In this document: piece after piece, positions 46,751 to 59,971 of the stretch | Layout of the letters: each line of letters starts with the position of its first letter | How positions within the stretch are numbered: position 1 is the stretch's first letter | From: Sesamum alatum | Lineage: Eukaryota > Streptophyta > Magnoliopsida > Lamiales > Pedaliaceae | Reading direction: 5' to 3' | NCBI GenBank assembly: GCA_034509735.1 | Contig: JACGWO010000006.1 | Location: 7,579,001-7,643,000, forward strand | Length of the DNA stretch: 64,000 nucleotides | Notes under the pieces: generated by a model | Database searches by the model: none | Told to the model about the DNA's origin: nothing | Seen by the model: only the letters and a program-made list of their open reading frames with translations | Made by a program: the position numbers and the translations under genes

Positions 46751-49700
46751 ATGAGCCGTGGCAGCAGCAGCAACAGCATAAATTCAGTGTTCTATGCGGA
46801 GACTTACCATCCGATCCAAGCAGGAAGCATCGACGGAACCGACGTTCTCCCCCACGACAACGCCGTCTACAGAGCTCTTCTTTGTTCCAATGCTTCCCTC
46901 TGTAACTACTCCTAGGGTTGCTGTTTATGGTCGATGATGATTACGGTTGTAGTGTGGAATTGAAAATCTGTTGCTCAATTTTGCAGATGATCCCTTTGGC
47001 GACCCGAAAGTTATTGGCGACCCTTATTGTACTCTCTTCGTCGCTCGCCTCTCTCATCTCACCACCGAAGACACTCTCCGTAAGGTATTCGCATATGTTA
47101 TGTTGTTTGTTTTTGTTTATCTCTATGCATATCTGTTGGTTTGGGGCTAGAAATGAAATGAAATGTTATGTTATTGGGGTTCTGCAATCAGCCAGTTTTG
47201 TTTGATTTATCTTTTCTCAGGCTATGAGCGAATATGGGCGGGTTAAGAACTTGCGGTTGGTCAGGCACATAGGTGAACTTCTTCTCTTTCGTAAGGATAT
47301 CATTTTTTGACATTTGAAAGAGCAAACAAATTAATGGGTTTGCTTGCAGTTTGCCAAATCATCTGGCTTATTAAATAGTCACTCAGGTGAATTTATAAAA
47401 TTGCCTCTGCATATGCTATTTTACTGTGTGAATATAAACTCCGACCTACTACAATGTGCATCAGTCTTCATAAAAAATCATACTCAAAGCGTTTTTTCTT
47501 ATTGGTATGTTTGCATTGGGGAACAATGAAAATGCAGTCTTGTCAAATTGTATAGGTCTCTATTGATAAAGGAGGAAATAGGAAATATCCCCTTTACTGT
47601 GGCTGATTTACTAGCGACTAGCCCCTTCCATTAGCAACATGAAACCTGGATTGAACCATCGGTCGTTCCTCTTTGAACATGATCTGTAACCTTCTCCTGT
47701 CTGCTGGTTAAAATCCATGATTACCACCAGTCAAGTAGGATACCTGTCCAAAACTTTTCGCAACGGGATAAAGATGGAATCATAAAGAAAAAAGACCTTT
47801 TTGAACTCTGTCAGTGACTCACTGGAGGCCTGGAAACAAAGAGATGTGTGCGAATGATATCCGGCAAAGGCTTAGTTACTTCATGTTAAAACTATTAAGA
47901 AAAATGGGTAACATGGCAAACTGGTGATCTAGTCGGGACTCTGATCCTCTTTTGGCTTTGTAAAGGATATAAGTATCGACAACTCACAGAATACTCACCG
48001 TCTTGTCAAAGGGTTTCCATAGAGCTATGCGAACCGACAATTTCCCCAATTTGTTGCGGGTATCTTGTCCAAACACTTTTTATACATCCTACTTCCATGG
48101 CTACTTGCATGACCATTTATGTGACTCCGGGAGATAATAGGAGTGACAAACAAATATAGATGAAAATTGGCAAAGAAATTAATCTGGTGTGGAGGGTCCC
48201 TAATGTGCTCATTGTTGAGTCTAGAGGATCCCTAATGTGCTCATTGTTGAGTCTAGAGCATAGATCGCAAAAGGGAAAGCTGGGTTTTTATTTGTGTCCT
48301 ACCCCGAAGAATAGAGAAAAGCATTGTGTTGGCACTATGCAACAATGTAACTTTTCTGGCGGTAAGTCCTACGTTTGGAAAATCTCTCATCCTAGAGTAC
48401 GACTATGCCATTGATCAGATTCACCTTGAATATTCCATTCTTAAACATAAAACATAGCATTGCAATAATATTAATCTCTATGATATTAACTAAAGTGGTT
48501 CACTAAGGAATTTGCCATCATTTTACATGCTGTGCCAAATTTGATTCATAGTCTCTAAAAGAAAGGGAGGAGAAGCTAAACCGTATTTATAACAACTTTT
48601 TTTGTCCTTAATTGATAAGAGTGGAAAAGCATATCAAAACATGAACTACATATTTGGCTTATCACCTTAGTGGTTTATGATTTTGATTATTCACAAACTT
48701 ATATGATTTATAATTAGGATTTAATTATACTTAACTCTATCTATAATAATCAAATTACCAACTCTTGCCTCCCTTTCCCATAATTACAAAACTCTCCCTC
48801 TAAGTTTCCTCTACTGAAAATTCTACTGAAAATCCAGACGGAAGTCATGAATGTTAGATAAAATGATTAAGTTATCTGCTTATCAAATGATCATTTTGCT
48901 CCTAGGTACTTTGTTATGTTTATGTATTTGGGAAGGATGTGTTTGCAATGCTTCTGTAGTTGAGTGGACTTCTCTGTAAAATATCCATAATTAAATTTCG
49001 TTACCCTGTGTCTTCAAAATATCTTAGGTAATATCATTTTTGCCCCACCTCTTCCCTAAACTTTGTAGAAATTCTGATATTGGAATTGGTTGGGCTACTC
49101 AAATCCAAATTTTGTTGTATTGGCTCATTTCTAGAGTCCCAATCCTAGGAAACCCTAGTTACCTTTGAGCTATAACATTGTATGGGCTTAACTCACGAGG
49201 AAAAGATAAGGATATAAATATTTTGCTTTTGTCTTGTGACTTGTTCCAAGTCAGGAAGTTGGTACATTGTTCTTCTTTTTCCCTGCTTGAAACAATTACA
49301 ATTTTAAAATTATTTTTGTGCAGTTACAGGTGCCTCACGTGGTTATGGCTTTGTGGAGTTTGAAACAGAGAAAGAGATGTGCAGAGCCTACAAGGTGATA
49401 AGTGGCAAAGATTATTAGCTTGACCTTCGTCATTTATCTGTATTTTCTTTGTCTTATTTGTTTTGTTCCTTTTGCTGCTATGCTACTTTTTGGTATTTAC
49501 TTTCTGTTTCCAATAAATTGTCCCTCCATGTGATTGAAAATAAAAATCCTAACAAGATAGGGTTCTTTTTACTATTGTTTTGTGATTGTGACAAGATTCG
49601 AGAGGTATAGATCTCCAATCGTGAACTAGCATCTTAGAAGTTTTTTCGTATGAACAATTATCACATTTGTTCTTTAATTTTATTGACTGGAAATGATAGC

Positions 49701-52700
49701 TATTATACTCAAAATCCTTAACGCCTAAAGGAACGAAGTTAGTGTGTTCTATTATAAGCGTATATATGTAGGGTTTGATTTTCATTGTTATTAGTTCCTC
49801 CATCCAATTTTCAGGTATCTAGTTTGACTGGATATAAAGTTTTAGATGAAAGTTGAAAAAGTGAAAATTTTGAATTTTATAATCATTTTCCTCAAAAGTA
49901 GTGGTTGAGGATTAGTGATATTACACCATCACTTTAACTATGTTGGTATTTTTGATGTAGGAAACAAATTCTTACTCCGGGCAACCCAAAAATCAAATAA
50001 GAGGGATAAATTTGGTTATTTACTTAGATGAAGCTGATAAAATGGTGGAACATTCCTTCTATTCAATTGAATGCAAACCTCCCCTTTTGGCTTGCTGAAA
50101 CTTGCTTTTGTAGTAGAATTCTGCACTGATATAGGAGTTATAAGACCTTTTGACCCCATTCCCAATCTCAACCTCCAATGTTAATCCTGCCAACCTATGA
50201 TGCTGATCTTATTTATTTATTTGTTTTTCCATAGTTTCTGTCATCCCTTTAATCTTACATTAGCCCACAAAAGAGAAGTCAGGTTAGGGTGAATCTATGA
50301 AATTCTGTTAAAGCAAATGGGCTAGTAAAAGAAAAATAGTGGTTATTGCTCTAATGATGTTTCAGTAAAAGGAGAAATATATATATATATATATTGTATT
50401 CAAATCAAATGTATGTGTAAAAGAAGTAAGGTTTACTGCTTCAATGACTTCAGTGAACGAATAGGAAGAGAAGCTTTTTTTGTTTGCAAAAGAATATACA
50501 ATTCTTTAGTCTTGAATGTGATGCCAAGTTCAGCACATATGAAATGGGTTTAGGATTTGAAAGGGATACATTATATACTGAAGAAGAACACTATGCTGAG
50601 TATTACGAATAGGAAGAGAAGCTTTTTTTGTTTGCAAAAGAATATACAATTCTTTAGTCTTGAATGTGATGCCATGTTTAGCACATATGAAATGGGTTTA
50701 GGATTTGAAAGGGATACATTATATACTGAAGAAGAACACTCTATGCTGAGTATTACGAATAGGAAGAGAATCTTTTTTTTGTTTGCAAAAGAATATACAA
50801 TTCTTTAGTCTTGAATGTGATGCCATGTTTAGCACATATGAAATGGGTTTAGGATTTGAAAGGGATACATTATATACTGAAGAAGAACACTCTATGCTGA
50901 GTATTACTTGCAGTTAATTAGTGTTTCCTGCATTAAAGCATGATGGTCAAAAACTCAAGGATTAGTTAGTAAGTCAAAAGTGCTGTTTTTTGGTTAAATC
51001 AATCTTGGATCAGCCATCAGAGCAAGGAAAGAGCTCATTGCTAGAAGGTTGTGCATAGAAGCAAGGTGCCATAGTTGCTTTTTCTGTTCAGGAATTCCAG
51101 TAGGGCCTATCCTGACTTATCATAATTTTGAATTGGTGTTTAATTTGCATTGGCGAGGCTGCGAGGGGAATATAATAATCATTGCTAAACTAAATGGTGG
51201 TCTCTTATACAGTTAAAGTCTCACCTTTTGTGTTTTGGTCGAGTGTCTGATGAGGGGAATATCGTTTAGGTCTTGCATTATGCTATCTCGTGTAGCCGGA
51301 GTGGAGAAAATAAGTTGTAGATCTTTCAAGCCTGAAAATCCTATATGGGGACTGAAAACCACTATTGTCCTTTGGATATTGTCAAAGTAAAAAATCCACC
51401 TTATGCATAGGTTTTTGGATTAGTTGGATGGTAAGAATACAAACTTTTCTATATGGGAATTTCCTATTAAACCAGGATTTATCTGAAGAATGAGAAAAAG
51501 CCACATTGCTTAGGCGTGGATACGGGTTTAGTGTACAGATATGGAGCTAACCCTCCAATACGCCAGTCGAAAAATTTTGCAAATTTTATAGTTTGTCTTT
51601 AACTTTGTAAGTTTTAATCTTTCACAAACGTAGTGACATGATATTAGCATTTACCATATGTTCCACATAATTGGTTATCAGATAACAGTTAGGGAAATTC
51701 ATCCTGACAAAGAGATAACAGATAAATATGACAGGAAAGAAGTCACACCTTTAATGCTTCATTAGTAAAATATAGTTTAGTTTCATGTTAAGGACTTGCT
51801 GAGGTTGTCAACTAGTCATGTATACATTCCCAGGCTTGGAGATGTATATTATGTATTATTAGATGCAGGTACGACAAGGTAGATTCAGCATTGAATTAAC
51901 ATATAAGTAAGAACACTCAAAATTTTCTTCAAGAACTGCATTTTCTTGTCATATAACTTCTGAAAATTGATTTACTGCCTTCTAGCTTGTTGTGCAATCA
52001 TTTAAATTCGAAATTACACAAAAAATGCACACTACTGCTTCTCTTTGTATACAATCAAGGGATTTTGAAAAGGTAGAAACAAACCCCCTATAGAAATATT
52101 GTTTAGAAGTTTGAGATAATCGGTGGAGAACATTCCTGGTCAAAGGACGATATGCCATCAACAGTCATCTGTTTGGGAGAAGAAATGGAGTTGAGGGTGA
52201 TTTCACCAGAGGAGAAGCCATGGCGAGGAAGAATTTGGTGAAGAAGTAGAAGATACCCACGTGAAGCTGACGGCGCTGGTGTCGGGTAGGAAGAATGTCC
52301 AAAACCTAGTGACACAACTCCAAAAATCAGCTAAAACAAATGTGAATGGTGTTTTAAAACAAAAATGAACAGTAAAAAAGGGGCTGGAACTGTTTTGGGA
52401 GATATACCCATACATTGGAAGTGTTTTCGGCTGTCTCAGAGATAATCTGAATTAGATCCAAACAAAGCATTGGCATCTTTGTACTTTCGGCTCAAAAGTA
52501 GTAGTGATTGGGAATTGGTGTAGTTGCATCATCTTATGACGGTACTTCCTGAAGAAAATTTTCATTCTAGCAGAGGTGACATTATTTATCGACATCCCAA
52601 TAAATTAATAGGAGCATATATTGGTTAGTAGCCCTTTCTAATTCTATTCTCTGTTCCATTTTCCATCATGTGCTCACTGTTACCCAAGATAATTGGAATA

Positions 52701-55700
52701 TCTGGCATTTAAAATCAGCCAATCTATGACAGTATGACTGATCTAGGTTTCATTATGGGTCTTTTAGTTGAAGTGATTATATGCAATGCGGCATTCTTAA
52801 TCCTCATGCAATTGAGGTCACAATAATCTGTTATCTGTCAATTTGCCTTTGATACTTATTGATGCTTATTATATTATGCTTATTTGTAGGATGCTCATCA
52901 TACTTTTATTGACGATTCTGAAATCATCGTTGATTACAACAGACAGCATTTGATGCCTGGTTGGATTCCAAGAAGACTAGGTAGTCCAAACTCTTCGTTT
53001 GATGATTTTTGTTACTCCATAGAGCTTAACATTATTATGTCTCAGTGTCTCACAGTATATATATAAAAAGAACTATTATGTCTCACAGGAGGTGGTCTTG
53101 GTGGCAAGAAAGAATCAGGACAACTTCGATTTGGAGGACGAGAAAGACCATTTCGAGCTCCACTGTATGTCACCTTTTCTTTGTTTACTATATATGCTTA
53201 ATGTGTTATTTATTGAACTTTGATGTTTTAGAACGTTTTCTAGAGTTATTTGTCAAGAATGGGTTAAAGATGAATAGTTTGGAAAGTAATTGTTATCAAT
53301 GACATATGAATTGTTGCCAATTTTTTTCTGGAGAAATATGGGATTATTCATAAAGAGTTTCATCTCATGAGAGGGGGGGAAAAGAAATTCTCGGAGGGAT
53401 CAGACTTACTTTTCCGAATTTCCATTAGGAGTTCTTAGGCAGAGGAAAGACATGCTGGCTAGGAAAGTAAGGATATCCAGGAAGGGTGTTAGCCAGGACA
53501 GTTTCTATGTTTCCACTTCTTGATTCTCATGAGCAGGACATAGGTTTCTTTATTGTCGAAGCTCCCAATAAGCCCCATCTTTTTGGCATTATATGCCATG
53601 CAGATCAGGAATATGATTGCTTAAATAATCTTTGTTTTCAGTTGTTTTTGAAGTAATTTTGGAAAGAGAAGTGATTCCTCAGAACTAGCTATCATATAGC
53701 GTGATGACCTTCCTCTTTATTTGACTTAGTAGTGCCCATACATTTTTGATGTATATTCATATGCACATATATACATATATTTATATATATCATTTCTTTA
53801 ATTAATATATATATATATATGTTACTGTTGATGAATATATGATTCATGTATAATTTTTCAATATATTGATGATATTCTGTTATAGATTCATTTTTGAAAA
53901 CTTTTTAGTATATTAGTTCAATAAACTTATTTGTTAATCCTTATTAATAGCCAAAATTATTAAAACTAATACAAATATAAAAACCAATAATCATTATAAT
54001 TAATTATTGATATTATTTTTAATTATTTAATAATTAATATTGTGTTTTTCTTTTAGTATATTACAAATATATTGGTTAATAATAGTTAGTATAATGGCTA
54101 TCAAAAAAGCTAACTACCTAATTATATTTTAGTAAATTTCGTAAGGCACAACAATAATTTATTAGTTGCTATATCTGATTGTCATTGTTGTACTATGCTG
54201 ACACACGGGTAGCACGCAAAGTGCTGCATCCATGTAATATTGCATTACATGAATCCTTAGATATTGACTTTGGAATTGAAAAGCAGAGATGAAATACTGA
54301 TTGAGAAACTTGAGACCAAAAAACTTGGCACACAAAGTGATTATCGTTTGCAGGAAATATAGGAATATCCGAGTCCAAACTTTATGTTGTTTAGTTTATT
54401 TGATCATATATGTTGATGCCTCATTAGCAATCCTGAATTTGGGGCCGGCGGCTTATTTATATTTATATTATAAAATAAATTAAAACAAAATTTGCAAGTC
54501 CACCCCTAAAAAGGGGTGGACTTGCAAAAATAGCCAGTAGTTCCGATAGCACTTACATGTTTTTTTTTTCAAGTCTAAACTTTGTTTTTACATATTGACA
54601 AACATGTTTTTTTTTTTTTTGGCATACGCACTTACATACACATCTATATCTATATCTATATCTATATCTATATCTATATCTATATCTATACTATCTATAT
54701 CTATACTCTATATAAATGTGTGAATACTCAAGTTGTTTGTTCCCAATTGTGAAAAGACAAATATACACTCATTTAAATGTTATTAATTATTATATTACAG
54801 CTTTTGGAAGTTTTAATAATTTAGAATTCTAAATATTCTAAACCTCATCCATATAAATTTAGGATAAAAAACCTAAATCTTGAATCATGAATGAATCCAA
54901 TTACACAAAAATATTTAATAACTTCTAATCGTGAACCCTGAATGAGCCCAATTACACAGATTTGTCACGCATTAAATTTTAATAACATTCACAAAAAATT
55001 ATATTATAAAATTAGTTATAGAAAAAATAAAATTCTATAAGAAAAATGTTTAAGAGTTTTAATTGCTCTAAACTACTTAAAGCATGAATAACATATTCAA
55101 CTAAAAAAAATTATTATGCCAACACAATTACTTTGCTAGAAGAAATGTGAATTATATTAAGAAAGTTTTAATTTACCATGACACATTAAAATTTAAAATA
55201 AACTACACATGAATAATATATAAAATACTAATCTAAACTTAAATATATATATATATATATATATAATAAAGATAAATGTCAAAATTTAATTACAAATTAA
55301 AATTGATATATGGACATGATATTATTAAATGGAAATTGCTTGTGAAAATTCAACTATTGAGTGAATCTCTCAGTACTTGATTTTTTTAGTATTAGATAAT
55401 TCTAAATGCTTTACTTTTACATATATTATTATTTTTATATTAATTAATAGAATAAAAGTATTACAACAACAAATGTGACATAAAAAATTAAGTTGTAACA
55501 TAATATATTATTGCATAAGAAATGGATTATACCAATCGGTGCACATGAAAATAATAGTTTGTAATATTTTTATAATAATAGTCAATAAATAATTAGTTTA
55601 TAATAATTTATGTCAATAAATTAAAAATCAACAACATTCAAATTATAGTAAAAGAAACATATTACATACACATACATAATATAGTAAAATCAAACAATAG

Positions 55701-58700
55701 CAAAGAGACACAATAAAACCTATGAATAAAAATTGATCAATTTTATTAAAATGAAATTTCTTCTAAAATGGAATAACAAATAAGTATCAAAATTTAATTA
55801 CAAATAAAATTATCAATCTGATTAAATTAGAAGAGCTATTGAAAATTTAAAAAAGAGCTAACTAATTGATTTATTTCAATATAAGCTAAAACACCATGTC
55901 CCCCTGCAGCCCTAATATATTGACATTGAAGAAGAGTATAAATAGTAATATAATAAATAGTTTAATTTAAAACCTTATCTTCTTGAGTAGTGCATTAACT
56001 AACATAATTGTAGGTCCCAGACACATATAATTATTTTTATGATTTAAAAGGTGCATAAAAGTTGCAATATCTGGTCCCCTTGTATTATTGCCCACATGGC
56101 ATTTTCTTTGGAATATCCAGAGGGAAAGGTGTTATGAAATCAAAATTGCTACTTTTTAATATTTACGGGACCGAAAGTGAGAATTCCAAAATCAATGGAC
56201 CAAATTAAAATGGAAATGACCTAAGTTATGGACCGAAAAATGCTATTTCCCCTTATGAAAATAAGAAAAGTCAAATGGTGAGTAAACATTAACACAATAA
56301 CAATTAAACGTATAAAATTTTAAAATAATTATATACTAACACATTAGTACAATTACACTTTCATATTCAGAAAATTAATAAATTTTGAGAATAAACTTAG
56401 TACAATAAAATAATAAATAAAAACTGAGTTAATCATGTTGAAATTAGAAAAAAAAGATGATAAATAAATAAGCTAATGAGAATAATATATTTTTCCAGTA
56501 ATAAATTTATAAAAATAACTTAAAAGTTTAAAAAACATGAGTACTAAAGAGAATAAAAATTAATATATGAATAGAATATTATTAAATTGAAATTGTTTAT
56601 GAAAATTCAACTATTGAGTGAAATCTCTCAGCACTTGAATTTTTAGTATTAGATAATCCTGAATGTTTTATTTTTACATCTATTATTTCTTTATAAAGGT
56701 GAAAAATAAAATTTTATACAATAATATTTCAAAATTAGAAGCTAATAAAGCATGTAAATAATATTTTGACAATATAAAAAAGTTGATGCTGAAATATGAT
56801 TAACATACATTACAAGATCTTACAATACAAATATTGGTTTTATGGTCCAATTTGATTATAGTTTTATAACAACACTCAATAAAAATTAGTTTGTAATAGT
56901 GTCAATAAATTTAAAATAAATGACATTCAAATATAATTGTATAATACTAATATTTCAATTAAAAAATATGAATTATATCACGAACTTAACATAAATGATA
57001 TATTTACTTCTAAAAATATATTTGTACACGTGCATCGCACGTCATGCTTTCTAGTTAGTTAAAGTTTCTAAGTAATAACTAATATTGAATTAATATATAG
57101 TTAACGTTTAATGTTAATTAATCATTATTTAAAAATTTAAAATTATAACTTACAAATACAATTTAATAATATATTAATTGTATTTACTAAATAATATAAT
57201 TAATTTTTTAATAATTAATAAATATCTTTATTAATTAAATATGACCTATAATATTACCTTTCGTACATAAAATTATAAATAAAATAAAAAATATTGTAAA
57301 ATTAGTGATAATTATAAATTATAATAATGACCACCAGTCCCATAAGTATATCGTTGGCATTGGTGTCGAGGTCTTTTTGTTTTTTCACCTATCGATTTTG
57401 TTGGCTTATTTATCTTTTGAACTACGATTATTAACTATATTATCAAATTTTTAATAATTAATAGGTATCTTTATTAATTAAAATGGTCTATAATAGTATA
57501 TTGTCTACAATTTTTTTTAAAAAAGAAAGAATAAAATTATGTTAAAATTAGTGATAATTACAATTCTAATAATGCCCGCTAGTCTCACAAAGTCGCCGTT
57601 GGGATCTCGTTCTCACATGCTCTAAAGAAGAAGACCTAGACGCCAATGATAATGGCACAATCTACATAATGTAATATTATAGGTGATATTTAAAAATTAA
57701 TTAAAAATTTGATAATATAGTTGTTAATCATAGTTCAAAAAATAAATGAGCCAACAAAACCGATAGGTGAGAAAAGAAAAAGACTTGGACACCAATGACA
57801 ACGACATACTTATGGGGCTGGAATCACTAATTTTATCAGAGTGAACAAAGAAAATGTTTAGAGATGGTAATGATTGTGATTTTGATGAAGGCAGAATAGA
57901 AAGGAAAATTCCCTGTATCAGCAAGTTCATAATTTATTGGCAGACTATGGATTGACCAACATTGCTTACAAGAAAAAGAAGATACGAGGTTTGAAGTAAA
58001 ATTACATCATCGGCTTTCTAGAGAGAGAGAGAGAGAGAGAGAAAGAGAGGGCAAAGCTATTTTGAGCCATATCTATTTAGAAAACAGTGAAGAGTTATCC
58101 AGAGAGAGAGAGGTCAAAACTGTTTTTTGCCATATCTAGAACTAATTAGTTTGGAGAACGATCCAGTGATCTGTTTGGTTATTTCCAAATAAGTGGTTGT
58201 TTACACTTCAACAATCATCAATTTAGAGCAATTGCAGCGGTTCTGTCACAATGTTCTAGGGGTTTGGAAGTATAGATTCTGCATGTGCATTTCAGTACTA
58301 TTTCACATTCTATTTAATTTTTGGGTAGAAATCATGAAATATATCTGTAAAGCCTATTAATGCTAGCTATTCATCTCTTGTCCAGTTGGGCAACAATTAG
58401 TTCACATGAGATTCTGCGGGAAAACAGATTAGCTACCACCTTCTAAAAGGGTTGGGAGAAGGGGGTTGAACAAAGCGACTCTTTTTATTCTTTCAAGGAA
58501 CTTGTTAAAAGCTGGCCTTGAGATTGAAGAATCTGTTTCTCTACGGAAGATTCACTGCATAGTTATCTTTCTTACTGCAAACATTTAGGATTTAATTTGG
58601 GAGTTTGCAGCTGCTCCAAAATATGTAATCTCGACTTATATACTCTTTTTCTCGAGAAAACAGGAGACAAATACCACTGGATGAGTTAAAGAGGCTTGGA

Positions 58701-59267
58701 ATACCACCTCCTCCTGAAGGAAGGTACATGTCACGCTTTCAGGTAAGCATAATTCATATCATAAGGTTGTTGCATATTTGAGGAAATCTCATAACAACTT
58801 GAAGATCTGACTTGCTGCCATTAGAGTAGCTGTGTATAAATTATTCACTTGTTCTACTAAGGAGTCAAGGGAAGACTAAAGCAGTATGAATTGTTGTACT
58901 TAATTTATGATTTTTCTTGCCTAAGGAAATTAAGAAAATCATCTTTCAATACTTGAATTAGATCCCATCGCCACCAAGAAGGAAAAGAAGCAGTTCTGAA
59001 ACTGGAGACTCTGATGAGCATGAGAAACGGGGTGCGTCTTCTCATCGGCATGAGAAGTCATCAAGTCCAGATCGCTCATGTGGTGGAGGTAGGTCTACAT
59101 ACAATGAAGACCGCCATCAAAAGCAGCATAAACAAGGTAGACATTCTTACAGGCACGAAAAGAAGCCATCATCATCTCGTGAAAGGAGTCACGACAGAGA
59201 CGAACGAACTTATAGGCATCACAGAGATATGCATCGACATGATAGGTGGACTCCTGGCGATGACTAG
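46751..59267 (+). CDS. SNRNP35: U11/U12 snRNP 35-kDa protein, 8 coding exons
   Basis: This is a minor-spliceosome protein. It is the U11 counterpart of U1-70K and acts in the nucleus in the U11/U12 di-snRNP that recognises U12-type introns. Coding exons: 46751-46901, 46987-47084, 47221-47272, 49324-49394, 52890-52980, 53089-53164, 58664-58742 and 58962-59267. They sum to 924 nt (307 aa plus stop), all with GT donors and AG acceptors and consistent phase. Motifs: [14 protein letters not shown] (residues ~19-32), an RRM at ~64-141 with RNP2 LFVARL (67-72) and RNP1 RGYGFVEF (106-113), [31 protein letters not shown], and an Arg/His/Ser/Asp-rich tail from ~207. Order and motifs match the plant U11/U12-35K family. 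An in-frame ATG at 46727 could add eight residues, but I chose 46751 because family members begin MSxxSSS. No lesions seen. Confidence 0.95.
47273..49323. other. SNRNP35 intron 3 (2051 bp)
   Basis: Donor GTGAAC, acceptor TTTTTGTGCAG. It contains a short direct duplication, CCCTAATGTGCTCATTGTTG at about 48198 and 48229. I see no complete transposon. Plus-strand frames such as 48160-48414 have no domain. Confidence 0.85.
50459..50907 (+). repeat. ~148-bp tandem triplication in SNRNP35 intron 4
   Basis: Three copies start at about 50459, 50607 and 50757 (periods 148 and 150 bp; CGAATAGGAAGAGAA core, TTTGCAAAAGAATATACAAT, then GAAATGGGTTTAGGATTTGA). They are nearly identical; differences are a 2-bp CT insertion, a T-run length change and a few substitutions. 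The intron (49395-52889, 3495 bp) otherwise shows no complete element. A low-complexity (AT)n tract precedes the array at about 50381-50396. Confidence 0.92.
54491..54528. repeat. Perfect 17-bp hairpin in SNRNP35 intron 6
   Basis: Arms TTTGCAAGTCCACCCCT (54491-54507) and AGGGGTGGACTTGCAAA (54512-54528) with an AAAA loop. All 17 pairs match. It is GC-rich inside a very AT-rich intron. It could be a fold-back end, a Helitron-type hairpin or an RNA structure in the pre-mRNA. Confidence 0.95.
54640..54708 (+). repeat. (TATATC)n hexanucleotide microsatellite
   Basis: About ten to eleven TATATC units with two small interruptions (TATACTATC and TATACTCTA) near the right end. It directly abuts the proposed start of the intronic Helitron. 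Confidence 0.95.
54700..57054 (+). mobile_element. Probable non-autonomous Helitron in SNRNP35 intron 6
   Basis: The 3' end is well formed: stem-loop ACGTGC-ATC-GCACGT (57028-57042), eight bases, then CTAG (57051-57054) followed by T. The 5' end is proposed at TCTATACTCTATATAAATG (54700) after an A. No Rep/helicase gene; the sequence is AT-rich with only short frames. Two ~130-bp direct repeats lie inside (about 55290-55430 and 56555-56690, both containing GAAAATTCAACTATTGAGTG), so it may be composite. The 3' end is more certain than the 5' end because the latter merges into a microsatellite. Confidence 0.6.
57331..57827. repeat. ~500-bp inverted repeat (fold-back) in SNRNP35 intron 6
   Basis: The left arm 57331-57495 (CCAGTCCCATAAGTATATCG, CACCTATCGATTTTGTTGGC, ATATTATCAAATTTTTAA) is matched in inverse by 57660-57827 (CGATAGGTGAGAAAAGAAAA, CGACATACTTATGGGGCTGG). 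Arms are about 160 bp at roughly 85-90 % by eye. The spacer (about 57496-57659) contains a third, direct, diverged copy of the arm's outer part (CCGCTAGTCTCACAAAGTCG). A MITE or fold-back element is the simplest reading. No clean TSD was resolved. Confidence 0.75.
58021..58042 (+). repeat. (GA)11 microsatellite
   Basis: Eleven uninterrupted GA units followed by GA-rich sequence, with a second GA-rich tract (AGAGAGAGAG) at about 58100-58112. It lies in intron 6 of SNRNP35. Confidence 0.95.
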
Positions 59268-59971
59268 GTAGGAGCTGCATCTTTGCCATTTCCCTTCAAA
59301 ATCAGAGTTTGATACATAATTAATCTGTTCCTCATGTTGCATTAGTCAGCTGTTTTCTTATCCAAGATTGACAGGTTAGAAACGCAGCATCTCTTAGTTT
59401 ATATATTTGTTGCAAATTGTTTTCGGAATCAAATAATAATTCATGCAAATACCTTCTAGCGGCTGGCTGTAAATGGGGAGCGCGTATGGCATTTGCCTTC
59501 CTGCTGATTTTTTGATATTATGGGCAATTCCTGTTTGTTAATCCATCTATGCGTAGTAATAGGATTAAATTTTCTCTCTCTGCTTTCCTTTGCCCGAGGA
59601 TATTTCCATTTGTCCTACATGCTAGATGTTATAGACATAGCATGTATTGAGAATTTTCAATTTAATGGTTAAGTATGAGAAAAGACTTAATAATTCTCAA
59701 TACTGTATTTACGTGTTTCTTTTTTAAGATAAAAATCTTTGCCTAGATTGGAGATGCTGTGAGACTTCGGTCTTTTATTAATATAAAGAAAACAAGTAAT
59801 GTTCATAGAAGCGGAGGAAGCATAAATAAATAAACAGTGTGCATTTTCTTGGGATTAATGTTAAAGATAGTCCAAACCATCTGATCTAAGTTCAGTAGGC
59901 TCATCCGATCATTTTCAAAATAATTTCATTACAGGCTTCTCTAAATTCATTGGTATTACATGTAACAAGAA
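59268..59971 (+). other. 3' flank of SNRNP35
   Basis: Non-coding sequence after the stop codon, including the likely 3' untranslated region. AATAAT- and AATAAA-like strings occur near 59431 and 59828, but no polyadenylation site can be chosen confidently. It ends where the copia LTR begins. Confidence 0.6.

Noticed and set aside
46902..58961. U12-type introns in the U11/U12-35K gene
   Set aside because: None of the seven donors matches the conserved U12 donor (ATATCC/GTATCC).
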